From: CAZFZT01 sp964523675
Lineage (GTDB): Bacteria > Planctomycetota > Phycisphaerae > Phycisphaerales > SM1A02
NCBI GenBank assembly: GCA_964523675.1
Contig: CAZFZT010000010.1
Location: 1 to 59,433 of the forward strand
Reading direction: 5' to 3'
Length of the DNA: 59,433 nucleotides
A program made the translations under genes and the position numbers. Within the stretch, counting starts at the first letter, position 1. Each line of letters begins with the position of its first letter. Positions 27,813-36,618 of the stretch are shown piece by piece. The notes under the pieces are model-generated. The model was given only the letters and a program-made list of their open reading frames with translations, was not told where the DNA came from and made no database searches.

Positions 27813-28832
27813 ATGACGATTCTTGACGTGCTCTCGTCCGCGTCGCGCAGTCTGGTTCAGAAGAGCGATCAGCCGCGCTGGATACCGCCAATGCTGGCAA
27901 CGCTCACGGAGAAGCGTTTCTCGCACCCTCAATGGCTCTTTGAACGGAAATTCGACGGCGTTCGTTGCATGGTCTTTCGTCAAGGCCAGGAAGTGCGGTT
28001 GATGTCGCGGGCGCGGAAGCCAATGAACACGATGTTTCCCGAGCTGATCGAGCCATTCGCGGCGCAGCGGACAGGGGCGTTCATCGTCGATGGCGAGATT
28101 GTTGCATTCGACGGATTACAGACGAGTTTCGGTAAGTTGCAGGGCCGGTTGGGTGTAACCGACCCGCGGCGCAGCTGGAGTAAGGCGCAATCAATTCCAG
28201 TCTTCATCTACCTCTTCGACCTCTTGCATGTTGAGGGAAGCGACGTGACGGGCGTGCCACTTCTTGAGCGAAAGAAGCTGCTCAAACGAATCATCGATTA
28301 CCGCAAAAAGCCGATCCGCTATAGCGAACACCGGATGGAGCGAGGCGAGGAGTTCCTTGAAGCAGCGTGCCGCGATGGTTGGGAGGGTTTGATCGCGAAA
28401 CAGGTTCATTCGCCCTATGTGCGCGGCCGATCACGTGATTGGCTCAAGTTCAAGTGTGTGAACGAACAGGAGTTCGTCGTGATTGGCTTCACGGAGCCGC
28501 AGGGCTCACGTATCGGCTTCGGCGCTCTGCTCGTGGGCTACTACGATGGCGGTGGAGGTCTGCATTACGCCGGCCGTGTAGGCACCGGATATGACGATGA
28601 CACGCTGCGGATTCTGGCGCAGCACATGAAGACCATCGAGGTTGAGGAACCGCTTGTTTCGGAGCGCGACCCTGCGCTGAAGCGAGCGCACTGGATTCAG
28701 CCACGCCTTGTCGCGCAGGTTGGTTTCACGGAGTGGACCGGCGACGGCCGGTTGCGGCATCCACGATTTCTGGGCTTACGAACCGACAAGCCGGCGCGAA
28801 ACGTGGTGCGGGAAAGAAACAGGAGTAACTGA
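27813..28832 (+). CDS. ATP-dependent DNA ligase, LigD ligase-domain type
   Basis: Adenylation domain with nucleotidyl Lys46 in ERKFDGVRCM (KxDGxR), then VDGEIVAF, YLFDLLHVEG, EGLIAKQ and DWLKFKC (motifs III to V), followed by an OB-fold (FVVIGFTEPQGSRIGFGALLVG). 339 residues: this is only the ligase part of LigD, without polymerase or phosphoesterase domains. A stand-alone phosphoesterase domain is encoded at 38558-39169. Probably a non-homologous end joining or nick-sealing enzyme; no Ku gene is in the window. Confidence 0.9.
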   Translation: MTILDVLSSASRSLVQKSDQPRWIPPMLATLTEKRFSHPQWLFERKFDGVRCMVFRQGQEVRLMSRARKPMNTMFPELIEPFAAQRTGAFIVDGEIVAFDGLQTSFGKLQGRLGVTDPRRSWSKAQSIPVFIYLFDLLHVEGSDVTGVPLLERKKLLKRIIDYRKKPIRYSEHRMERGEEFLEAACRDGWEGLIAKQVHSPYVRGRSRDWLKFKCVNEQEFVVIGFTEPQGSRIGFGALLVGYYDGGGGLHYAGRVGTGYDDDTLRILAQHMKTIEVEEPLVSERDPALKRAHWIQPRLVAQVGFTEWTGDGRLRHPRFLGLRTDKPARNVVRERNRSN

Positions 28833-28860
28833 CGCCATGCAATGCGGCATTTCGTTGTAG

Positions 28861-29409
28861 CTACGGCCGCGGTTCGCCCGCCCAGCGCGGCCGGGTTTCG
28901 TGCAGGGCTCTGGTCGCTCGCGCACTGGTCGCAGCCAACGCCAGAATCACGATCCCGACGATGATATTGTTCCAGACCATCGGCGTGAGATCCCACAGAC
29001 CGAGGACGAACGGGCTGACAACGAGCCAGATGCCAAGAATGAAGTTGGTCCAGCTGACGCCTTCGAACTCAAGCGGCCGAACGACGCGCAAGATCGCCAT
29101 CGCTGCGACGGCAATGCCTACGACCACGCTGTTCCAAAGCGCCGCTTCAACGCCTGCGTAGCCGAGCGCTGCAGGAGCCAGTATGAGCCACAATCCCGCG
29201 ACGATATTGATACCGCTGGTGCTGTAGACCGTCTGGCGTTCCGTCTCGACGGTCGGTTGCCGCCTCACTGCCGGCTCCGTTTCCAACATTGGATCGCGGT
29301 CGATCAGCCCGCGGTCGCCGTGGCCGCCATCAACGGGCTCGACGGCTCCTCGGCGAAGTCGTTGCTCTCGCTGAACATCAGTTTCAGTGCCCGGGTTTTC
29401 ACGAATCAT
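28861..29409 (-). CDS. SPW-repeat membrane protein
   Basis: ATG 29409 is six bases after AGGAGG, which decides against the upstream ATG at 29427. About 70 polar residues precede two tandem copies of the SPW unit, each a pair of hydrophobic helices: GINIVAGLWLILAPAALGY plus LWNSVVVGIAVAAMAILRV, and NFILGIWLVVSPFVLGL plus VWNNIIVGIVILALAAT. Four membrane helices in all. Role of the SPW family is unknown. Convergent with the ligase gene. Confidence 0.85.
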   Translation of the reverse strand: MIRENPGTETDVQREQRLRRGAVEPVDGGHGDRGLIDRDPMLETEPAVRRQPTVETERQTVYSTSGINIVAGLWLILAPAALGYAGVEAALWNSVVVGIAVAAMAILRVVRPLEFEGVSWTNFILGIWLVVSPFVLGLWDLTPMVWNNIIVGIVILALAATSARATRALHETRPRWAGEPRP

Positions 29410-29557
29410 TGGTGGCCTCCTCATCATGTGAGTGAGAGTTCGGGCCTCCCTTAATCAAGAGAATCCAAGGTGCGTCGCGACCGGCTTCCAATAGGAAAGC
29501 GTGTCGATCCTTCGGGTATCGCGCGTGCATCGGACGCCGGGCGACGAGGCGGACCGG

Positions 29558-29992
29558 TCAATGCCCGGTGCTGCCGAACCCAGCCATGCCCCGGGCGGTC
29601 TGATCGAGCTCGTCAACTTCTTCGATCTCACACATCACCACTGGAGCAATCACCATTTGCGCGATGCGCATGCGCGGCTCGACGATGAACGGCTCTCGGC
29701 CGAGATTGATGAGCGGAACTTTGACCTCACCGCGATAATCTGCGTCGATCGTGCCTGGTGCGTTGGGCATGGAGATGCCGTACTTGGTCGCCAGCCCCGA
29801 GCGCGGCCGCACCTGCGCTTCAAACCCGACTGGTACCGCCATGGCAAAGCCACAGGAAATGAGTTCAATCGCACCGGGCTCGAGCACGAGCGACTTCGCT
29901 ATCGCAGCGCACAGGTCCATGCCGGCGGCATGTTCACTTTGATATCTGGGAAGAACGGCAAGCGGCGAGAGGCGGCGCAGTTGGAGCATCAT
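29558..29992 (-). CDS. dut: dUTP diphosphatase
   Basis: Splits dUTP to dUMP and PPi, keeping uracil out of DNA. All trimeric dUTPase motifs are seen: AGMDLCA, PRSGLATKYG, PGTIDADYRGEVKV, RIAQMVI and GFGSTG near the end. Length 144 is normal. Start is one of GTG 29995, ATG 29992 or ATG 29989. It lies 34 bases after the membrane protein gene at 30027-30443 on the same strand. Confidence 0.95.
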   Translation of the reverse strand: MMLQLRRLSPLAVLPRYQSEHAAGMDLCAAIAKSLVLEPGAIELISCGFAMAVPVGFEAQVRPRSGLATKYGISMPNAPGTIDADYRGEVKVPLINLGREPFIVEPRMRIAQMVIAPVVMCEIEEVDELDQTARGMAGFGSTGH

Positions 29993-30026
29993 CACCCCGG
30001 CATCATAGTCGAGCGCACCAGACGCG

Positions 30027-30443
30027 CTATCGCACGAGGAAGACCGCCAACGCGACGATGAAGAGCACGCTGGCGAGCAAAAAGATCAGGATGGCATTGC
30101 GAGCGTTTGATTGTCCTTTGGCTGCTTCCAAGGGCTTGCCTTCCTCGCTGCCGTAGCCGGCAAACTGAAGGGGAATCTTCGCCAGCGGCCGCTGCCAATC
30201 GGCCACTTTCGAGCCGAGATAGATTCTGAAGGCCACGTAGTTGATCCAGCCGAGCACGGCCACGGCTGCGCCGATAATGGCATGCGGGAACGACTCGTTG
30301 GCGATGAAGAACCAGAGAACGAGAATGAAGCCGACCACGAGTAGCATGGCTCCGAGCACGCCACGGTCATTGGACCGGCGGGCGGCTGCTTTCTCCGACT
30401 TCTGTCGTCGCTTGCGATGCTTTTTCGCAGCCGTCTTAGTCAT
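30027..30443 (-). CDS. small membrane protein with basic N-terminus
   Basis: 138 residues from ATG 30443, which overlaps the stop of the preceding gene as ATGA. The first 30 residues are very Lys/Arg-rich (KKHRKRRQKSEK), followed by two adjacent hydrophobic helices (LGAMLLVVGFILVLWFF and AIIGAAVAVLGWINYVAF), a polar loop and a C-terminal helix (AILIFLLASVLFIVALAVFLV). Function unknown. Confidence 0.75.
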   Translation of the reverse strand: MTKTAAKKHRKRRQKSEKAAARRSNDRGVLGAMLLVVGFILVLWFFIANESFPHAIIGAAVAVLGWINYVAFRIYLGSKVADWQRPLAKIPLQFAGYGSEEGKPLEAAKGQSNARNAILIFLLASVLFIVALAVFLVR

Positions 30444-30778
30444 CGTCCATTTCCGCACAGCGAGCGGCTGCACGTTTGGCCAGCGGAGTGGTGTCCGCTT
30501 AGGCCATTCGTCCCGTTCACGGCAAGGGCATCTCGCTCGATGCCATTGACCTTGCCGTTGCACTGCGCGAGCAGAGAGTCCATGCGGCGGATCATCTCGC
30601 GCGTTGCGCTGATGGCTGTTTCAAGAGCACTGCGGCCAGTCACGAATTTCATCGGGTCGCGACGGCCGGTCTCGGCCGCCCGTTGCTCGGTGAGCTCGCG
30701 ACCTTGTTCCAAGCCGGCCAAGACGCGATGGGCGCGTTCACGCAGCCCGAGCAGGCCGTCAACATCCACATCATCCAT
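30440..30778 (-). CDS. small helical protein of unknown function
   Basis: ATG 30778 lies five bases after GGGAGG, the best start of several in this frame (upstream ATGs at 30850, 30829 and 30820 lack this). Product is ~112 residues: an acidic start MDDVDVDGLLGL, charged helices (ERAHRVLAGLEQGRELTEQR, ETAISATREMIRRMDSLL) and a Gly/Ser-rich tail. Its stop overlaps the next gene by four bases, so the two are likely coupled. No family recognised. Confidence 0.6.
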   Translation of the reverse strand: MDDVDVDGLLGLRERAHRVLAGLEQGRELTEQRAAETGRRDPMKFVTGRSALETAISATREMIRRMDSLLAQCNGKVNGIERDALAVNGTNGLSGHHSAGQTCSRSLCGNGR

Positions 30779-31097
30779 CACAACCTCCCACTCCTGATGC
30801 GAGGTTGGCTGATCGTGCATGAGTTTCATCCTTGAATCGGTGATTGTCATGAGGTGAGGAAACCAGTGGCAGCGAGCTCGGATTGCTCATCCGGATCGGG
30901 ACAGGGCGATCCTCTACCCGCACTTTGCGGCGCGTGACTGCGGCAATACTCAAGCAAGACCGTCGCCGTCCCTATCTTCCATCGGGCGATGCGACTATTT
31001 TCCCCCACTCTTGTCGGAATGCAAGTCGGGCAGTGCCGGTGCTGAACCGCAACGATGAGCGGTATTTGTTTGGTATATGCCGGCGAACAGACAGCGT
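30779..31097. other. intergenic region
   Basis: About 320 bases between two minus-strand genes. Only short overlapping frames with unlikely composition; no terminator, RNA gene or clear promoter was recognised. Confidence 0.5.
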
Positions 31098-32591
31098 TCA
31101 CGCCATTGCATGCCGGGCTGTGGACTGCGCGACCAGCCGCCAGATGGTCTGCGTGATGGCCTCTGCTGAACCACCGCCGCAGCTGTGCGGCGCGAGTGCG
31201 CTTTTCATCTCGTTGATGAATTCGACCGAGGGCGGCGGCAGCAGCCAGATGTTGATATCCGGGTGGCGCGTCGGCCGCATTGATTCGGCATCGAATGCCA
31301 GTTCCTCATGCAGCTTCTCACCGGGGCGTATCCCGGTGAAAAGGATGGGCATCGAACCGGATCGGCGCGATGGCATGTGCCGGTCCTGCCCTGGTGCTGA
31401 AACTTCGTGTTCGCGCGGTGAACTGATCCGCGCCTCCAAGCCATGCCTTTCAATGAACCGCTTCGCCAACTCAACGATCTTCACCGGCTCACCCATATCC
31501 AGCAGGAACACCTCGCCTGCCTCGCCGGCGAGCGCAGCGGACTGCACGACCAACGAAGCCGCCTCCGGGATTGTCATGAAGTAGCGCGTCATCCGCCGAT
31601 CCGTGACCGTCACCGGCCCGCCGTCTGCGATCTGCCGCGACCAGATCTCGAGTACCGAGCCGGAGGAGCCGAGCACATTTCCGAACCGCACGATCGAACA
31701 TGCCACTTCTGAGTGTGTGTTGACGTGTTGCACATAGAGCTCGGCCAGTCGTTTGCTTGCGCCCATGATGGAGCGAGGATTGACGGCCTTGTCGGTGCTG
31801 ATGAACACGAGCCGCTGCGCACCCACCGCATCCGCTGCGTCAGCGACTGCGATGGTTCCAAAGAGATTGTTGTTGACGGCCGCCTGCGGGTGATCCTCCA
31901 TCATGGGAACGTGTTTATGAGCCGCTGCATGGAAGACGACCTCCGGCTGTAGATCCTGAAAGCGTTCGAGCGTCTGGGCCTTGTTGACCACATCATGGAG
32001 GATCGCCCTGCGCCTGACTTCAGGATAACGCCGGGCGATCTGCCGATCGATCTCAAAGAGCGCGTTCTCCGATCGCTCGATGAGAAGCAATTCGCTCGGC
32101 TCGAAACGGGCGACGAGACGGGCGAGCTCTCCGCCGATTGAGCCACCCGCGCCGGTAATCGCAATGCGCTTGTTTTGAATGACGCTGGCGACTGCCTCCT
32201 CATCCATGTGACGCGCTGGTCGATCGATCAACGTCGTGACATCAATGTCGATCTCCGAACGCGGGCCGACGCCCTGGATCAGATCCTCCAGAGTAGGAAC
32301 GAATCGATCGGGGACATTCATGCGGCGAAGGCGGGTGCGCACTGACGCGATGAGTTCATTCATGGCAGCAGGCAGACAGACCAGCGCCATGCCCGGCGGC
32401 CGATGGGCGGCAATCGCTTCAAGGTGCTCGATGGTGCCGAGAAATGGTCCGTCGGTATGGGAAATCGCTTCGGGACGAAGCAGCACCCAACCGAGTGAGA
32501 CGGGTCGATCGCGCTGATCCATCAAGTCGAGCAGCCGCGTCATTCGCCGACATGCTGCCGCTTCACCGATGAGAATCGCCGTTTGCGCCAT
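31098..32591 (-). CDS. CapD-like nucleotide-sugar epimerase/dehydratase, soluble form
   Basis: Residues ~140-460 are an extended SDR domain of the PglF/WbpM/CapD type: GAGGSIGGEL (NAD site), HAAAHKHVPMMEDHP, STDKAVNPRSIMGASKR, RFGNVLGSSGSV and GIRPGEKLHEEL. These enzymes usually make UDP-4-keto-6-deoxy sugars for surface polysaccharide. The N-terminal 140 residues are a Rossmann-like CoA/NAD-binding-type domain, but the four membrane helices of long CapD forms are missing. Divergent from the transporter at 32769. Product sugar unknown. Confidence 0.88.
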   Translation of the reverse strand: MAQTAILIGEAAACRRMTRLLDLMDQRDRPVSLGWVLLRPEAISHTDGPFLGTIEHLEAIAAHRPPGMALVCLPAAMNELIASVRTRLRRMNVPDRFVPTLEDLIQGVGPRSEIDIDVTTLIDRPARHMDEEAVASVIQNKRIAITGAGGSIGGELARLVARFEPSELLLIERSENALFEIDRQIARRYPEVRRRAILHDVVNKAQTLERFQDLQPEVVFHAAAHKHVPMMEDHPQAAVNNNLFGTIAVADAADAVGAQRLVFISTDKAVNPRSIMGASKRLAELYVQHVNTHSEVACSIVRFGNVLGSSGSVLEIWSRQIADGGPVTVTDRRMTRYFMTIPEAASLVVQSAALAGEAGEVFLLDMGEPVKIVELAKRFIERHGLEARISSPREHEVSAPGQDRHMPSRRSGSMPILFTGIRPGEKLHEELAFDAESMRPTRHPDINIWLLPPPSVEFINEMKSALAPHSCGGGSAEAITQTIWRLVAQSTARHAMA

Positions 32592-32768
32592 AGCGTGGTT
32601 ATCGGCAGATCAACTGCTCGCGGTGCAGCGTGAAGTGGGATGTTTCGAAGGGCTCTTCGTCGCCCATGTGGCAATTCACCGGCCGACGCATCAACGCATC
32701 GATTTGGCGAGGATTCACTGGTCGGCCCCAATGTTTGTTCTGGCGCGATGCCCCTACCATCCCGCCGC

Positions 32769-33752
32769 ATGTCCTCCTCCAGCATGGCGACTCAGCGACC
32801 GCTCTCCGCAGGGTTTGGAACACTCATGATCGTTATGACGCTTGTCGGCTGGTCGAGCGTGCCGCTGTTCCTCTATCACTTTGCTGATCTGATCGATCCA
32901 TGGACGAGCAATGGCTGGCGCTACGGCTTCAGCGCGCTGCTGTGGGCGCCGGTGCTGGTCATCGGTTTCTTCCGGAAGCGGCTGCCTGCCGGGCTTTGGA
33001 GAGCCGCCTTCATTCCGAGCGTCGTCAATGCGGTTGGCCAGGTGCTCTTTGTCTGGGCGCACTACCAGATTGAGCCGGGCCTGCTTACTTTCGGCCTGCG
33101 GACACAGATTCTGTTTGCAGCAATAGGCGCCTACCTGCTCTTTCCACCAGAACGGAGGATCGTGACATCACCGGGTTACACCACCGGAGCGATCTTCGTG
33201 ATGCTTGGGACGGCCGGCGCGGTGTTGCTCGATAATGACCCGCCGGACATCGGCCATGTGCTGGGCGTGCTGCTCGCAATCGGCAGTGGGTTTCTCTTCG
33301 CAGCGTACGGCCTTGCGGTGCGCAGGTACATGGTCGGCATCAATTCTGTCATTGCCTTTGCCGCAATCAGCCAGTTCACCGCTCTGGCCATGCTCGTGTT
33401 GATGCTCGGTCTGGGTGAGCAGGCGGGCGCATCAGTGATCGAGCTGAACGTTCAGCAGATCATCTGGCTCCTTATCTCTGCGGTGATCGGGATCGCGCTG
33501 GGGCACGTGTTTTATTACATGTCGATCGCGCGATTGGGCGTGGCGGTGTCGGCAGGTGTACTGCAACTTCAGCCGTTCCTCGTCGCAATCGGATCATATC
33601 TGCTCTTTGCTGAGGTATTGACAGCCGGTCAGTGGGCGAGCGGCTCGGTTGCGGTTGCTGGCGCGGTCCTCATGCTCGGCGTGCAAAGATCGATTACCAA
33701 GAAGCGCGTGGACACCGGCCTTGCGATTGCGGAAAGCAAGCCGGGAACTTGA
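32769..33752 (+). CDS. EamA/DMT-family transporter
   Basis: Ten hydrophobic helices in two EamA halves, e.g. LMIVMTLVGWSSVPLFLYHF at the start and IGIALGHVFYYMSIARLGVAVSAGVLQLQP in the second half. The helix 8-9 stretch ARLGVAVSAGVLQLQP is the usual EamA signature region. ATGs at 32748, 32769 and 32784 are possible starts. Probably exports or imports small metabolites; substrate cannot be read from sequence. Its 3' flank is the tandem repeat at 33768-33871. Confidence 0.88.
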   Translation: MSSSSMATQRPLSAGFGTLMIVMTLVGWSSVPLFLYHFADLIDPWTSNGWRYGFSALLWAPVLVIGFFRKRLPAGLWRAAFIPSVVNAVGQVLFVWAHYQIEPGLLTFGLRTQILFAAIGAYLLFPPERRIVTSPGYTTGAIFVMLGTAGAVLLDNDPPDIGHVLGVLLAIGSGFLFAAYGLAVRRYMVGINSVIAFAAISQFTALAMLVLMLGLGEQAGASVIELNVQQIIWLLISAVIGIALGHVFYYMSIARLGVAVSAGVLQLQPFLVAIGSYLLFAEVLTAGQWASGSVAVAGAVLMLGVQRSITKKRVDTGLAIAESKPGT

Positions 33753-33767
33753 GGTAGGTCGACGGGG

Positions 33768-33871
33768 CCACAAGTCCACAAGTCCACAAGTCCACACGTC
33801 AACAGGTCCACAAGTCCACAAGTCCACAGGGCCACAAGTCCACAGGTCCACAGGTCCACAGGTTTGCAGGT
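33768..33871. repeat. 8-bp tandem repeat array
   Basis: Thirteen head-to-tail copies of CCACAAGT or CCACAGGT with few changes (one CCACACGT, CAACAGGT, CCACAGGG, last TTGCAGGT). It lies between the convergent ends of the transporter and comEC genes. Unit length is not a multiple of three, so it is unlikely to be coding. Confidence 0.9.
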
Positions 33872-33911
33872 TCACCGCGGTTAGGTGGGTGGCGTGATGT
33901 GTGGTTGTTTG

Positions 33912-36416
33912 TCAGCGACTTCGAAAGTTGCCGTGTCTGATTGTGCCGTCGTGTGCGATTTCGACCCATGCTGCGCCGTCGCGGTGGGTCACGTGGCGGA
34001 CTGCGCCCATCTCTTCGAGCGCATCTTTCCAACGGTCTCGTTGCCATTGTGATCTGCTTGATGATTGCAGGACGATCGACGGTTGCGCTTGTCGAAGGAG
34101 GTCGGCGCTCAGCTCATGCCAGGCGCCATGGTGCGGCATCTCGAGTACATCTGCAGTGAGTTCAGGATGAGCGGCAAGCACACCCGCAGTGCCGGCGCGT
34201 TCGACGTCGCCGGTGAGCAGCACCGTTCGTCCAGCGACATCGATCCGAATCACCATGGAGTGTTCATTGTCGCGACTGAACGCAGCAAGGTTCTTCGGCG
34301 GATGCAGCCAGGTGAGGGTCGCTTCGCCACAGGTTTGCGTCTCACCTGCATAGATCGGTCGCGGCGGGGTGCGATGTTCGTTGGTCAACACATCCGCGAC
34401 GTAAGCGACCGCACTGTCCGGGTGTTCGCGGCCGTACTCGATGAACTGGTGTGTTGTGAAAACGACCTGCGGCTTGAATGCCTCAGTGAGTTCGAGCACC
34501 GAGGCGAAATGGTCAAAGTGCGGATGGCTGATGATGATCGAATCAACGCGATGGATGTTCAGCCGGCGCATCGCCGGGATAATCCAACGATCGGCAGCGT
34601 CAGTCTGTGAGTTCGAGCCGGCATCGAAGACAAGCGTCTCGTCACCGCTGCGCAAGACAAAGCACGCGCCATGTCCGACCGAGAGCATGTCGATTCGAAG
34701 TGCGTAGTCACGCGGTGCGATGGAAGGCCACATGAGCCACAGCGCAAGAGCAGCAATGCTCAATATTCCTGTTCCCCGCGGCAGCCGGTTCGGGTGCCCA
34801 AGCAACGTCCAGACCAGCGCGAGCGCAAGGAGTGTCCACAGCACACCCGGCCAGCCCGCCGGAAACGGCACATACACGAGGCTATATGGCACACGATCAA
34901 GCGTTTCGATTACGGCGATCGATATGTCCGCAGTGAGCGAGAGAAGGATGCCCAGAATCAGCGCAACGCTCGGGAAAACAGCCGCTAGGAGAATCTTCGC
35001 GTAGCCCAGGGCAAGCAGGAGCGCCACGATCGGCACGCCGACGATTGCTAGCGGAATACCAAGTGGTGAAACCATACCGAAGTGAAACACGATGATCGGC
35101 GTCGCAACGAGCCACGCAACGATTGATATGGCAACGGCATTCTTGAGCCACTCACGAGCAATCGCTCCGAACGTCGAAGCTTCCGTATCGGGGGCGCCAA
35201 GCCATCGAGCGCGGAAGGTCGGCGCTAGATAAATCAAGCCGAGTACGACCGCGAAACTAAGCTGAAAGCCCGGCCAGAACAATTGGTCCGGCCGCCAGAT
35301 CAAAAGGCCGATGCCGCTGATCGCCACGAGCCCTCCAGGATGAAGTCGGCGGCTTAGCCCCAAGCCGAGGCAAGCGGCGATCGTCATCACACCTGCACGC
35401 ATCACCGGCACACGAACTTCAACCAGAACCAGATAGCCCAGGACGAGCATGATGATGAGCCATGCGTGTGCGGGCCTGTCGCCCGTCCAGAGTCGCAGCG
35501 CGATCATGATGAATCCGACGAAGATGCCGACATGCAATCCGGAGATCGCTAGGAAGTGCGAAATGCCCAGACGCGCAAACGCCTGATCCAACTCATGCAG
35601 ATCCGGCTCGCGTTTTCCAAGGAGCAGCGCCTTGAGGAGCGCGTCTCGCTCGGCGGCCTCCGCGCCCGGCAGATCACCCAAGAGATGCGCATCCGCTCTC
35701 CTTTGCAACGTTTCACGCCAGCTGAGAAAAAGTTCATGCCATGACCAACGCTCGGCCGGCCAGGTTTGCAGCAGTTCGCGCTTCGGCAAGTAGAGCGATC
35801 CGGCCTGACCCAATCCCTTCGCCAGCTCCTCTCGATTGATCTCGCCGTAGTTGCGCGGCTCATCGAAGGGATTGAAGTGCCCAGTCGCTTCGAAGGAATC
35901 TCCTGCCCGGAAAGGCGGCACGGGCTCTGCGATAGTGATGAGCAGCTTGCCGCGCACGGGCACCACTTCACCGGTCGATAGAACCATTTGCTCGATGGTG
36001 GCGGGGAAATAGGCAGAAGGGCTGCGATAGCTGAACGACGCCAACGAGCCGCGCACCGATCGGTGCAGTGTCGGGCCGGCTGCGGCAACGCCGCGCACCT
36101 TCACCAGACGTGACTCCTCACCGAGGTGTGTCGACAAGTCGTCAGGCGTTGTGCGCTCGGTCTTGATAACAAACCATGCCGCCCCGAGCGCAATCATTGC
36201 GGCTGTCACGAGATGCGCAGGCAATCCCAACGATCGGACCGGCCGCAAGAACGAAGTGAGTAGGAAGGAGAATGCAACGACGAGCCAGGACCACGACATC
36301 GGTTCCGGCTGGTACTTGCCGACAGCGATCCCGAAGGCGAACGCCAGCGCAAGGATTGTTAAACGGGAGCCGGGCCCACGCTGCTGTGGGTGTGTAGATT
36401 CACCCATGCTGCGCAA
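33912..36416 (-). CDS. comEC: ComEC/Rec2-family DNA uptake channel
   Basis: 834 residues with the full family layout: N-terminal membrane helices and DUF4131 (residues ~20-200), central competence domain with ISHFLAISGLHVGIFVGF and about ten helices (~280-560), and a C-terminal metallo-beta-lactamase domain with SVGHGACFVLRSGDETLVFDAG, HPHFDHFASV, LLTGDVE and MPHHGAWH. It should carry single-stranded DNA across the inner membrane during transformation. Start is ATG 36416 or 36407. The 3' end and the upstream region both border tandem repeat arrays. Confidence 0.93.
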   Translation of the reverse strand: MRSMGESTHPQQRGPGSRLTILALAFAFGIAVGKYQPEPMSWSWLVVAFSFLLTSFLRPVRSLGLPAHLVTAAMIALGAAWFVIKTERTTPDDLSTHLGEESRLVKVRGVAAAGPTLHRSVRGSLASFSYRSPSAYFPATIEQMVLSTGEVVPVRGKLLITIAEPVPPFRAGDSFEATGHFNPFDEPRNYGEINREELAKGLGQAGSLYLPKRELLQTWPAERWSWHELFLSWRETLQRRADAHLLGDLPGAEAAERDALLKALLLGKREPDLHELDQAFARLGISHFLAISGLHVGIFVGFIMIALRLWTGDRPAHAWLIIMLVLGYLVLVEVRVPVMRAGVMTIAACLGLGLSRRLHPGGLVAISGIGLLIWRPDQLFWPGFQLSFAVVLGLIYLAPTFRARWLGAPDTEASTFGAIAREWLKNAVAISIVAWLVATPIIVFHFGMVSPLGIPLAIVGVPIVALLLALGYAKILLAAVFPSVALILGILLSLTADISIAVIETLDRVPYSLVYVPFPAGWPGVLWTLLALALVWTLLGHPNRLPRGTGILSIAALALWLMWPSIAPRDYALRIDMLSVGHGACFVLRSGDETLVFDAGSNSQTDAADRWIIPAMRRLNIHRVDSIIISHPHFDHFASVLELTEAFKPQVVFTTHQFIEYGREHPDSAVAYVADVLTNEHRTPPRPIYAGETQTCGEATLTWLHPPKNLAAFSRDNEHSMVIRIDVAGRTVLLTGDVERAGTAGVLAAHPELTADVLEMPHHGAWHELSADLLRQAQPSIVLQSSSRSQWQRDRWKDALEEMGAVRHVTHRDGAAWVEIAHDGTIRHGNFRSR

Positions 36417-36432
36417 GGTAGTGGAGAATTAG

Positions 36433-36456
36433 CAAAGGGGCAAAGGGGCAAAGGGG
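36433..36456. repeat. three copies of an 8-bp unit CAAAGGGG
   Basis: Perfect head-to-tail copies starting 17 bases upstream of the comEC start (as read on the minus strand), next to the 7-bp array at 36477. Confidence 0.85.
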
Positions 36457-36476
36457 CAGAGAGATGAGCAACTTAC

Positions 36477-36539
36477 CAACAGCCAACAGCCAACGGCCAA
36501 CGGCCAACAGCCAACAGCCAACAGCCAACGGCCAACAGC
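36477..36539. repeat. 7-bp tandem repeat array
   Basis: Nine head-to-tail copies of CAACAGC or CAACGGC, followed by decaying copies (CAATGAG, CCAACAGC). It occupies the intergenic space between divergent comEC and the PreA-like gene, where their promoters would be expected. Confidence 0.9.
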
Positions 36540-36618
36540 CAATGAGCCAACAGCCCAAGGCCGAGGGGCACAGGGAACCCGGCAGTTTCAAGACATCGCC
36601 TGACTATAATCGCGGCCC

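Noticed and set aside
32640..32768. Longer N-terminus for the EamA transporter
   Set aside because: The extra residues are polar and Arg/Ser-rich without membrane or family similarity; starts at 32748-32784 fit better.
33768..33871. Possible CRISPR array
   Set aside because: Units are 8 bp, contiguous and without spacers; it is a simple tandem repeat.
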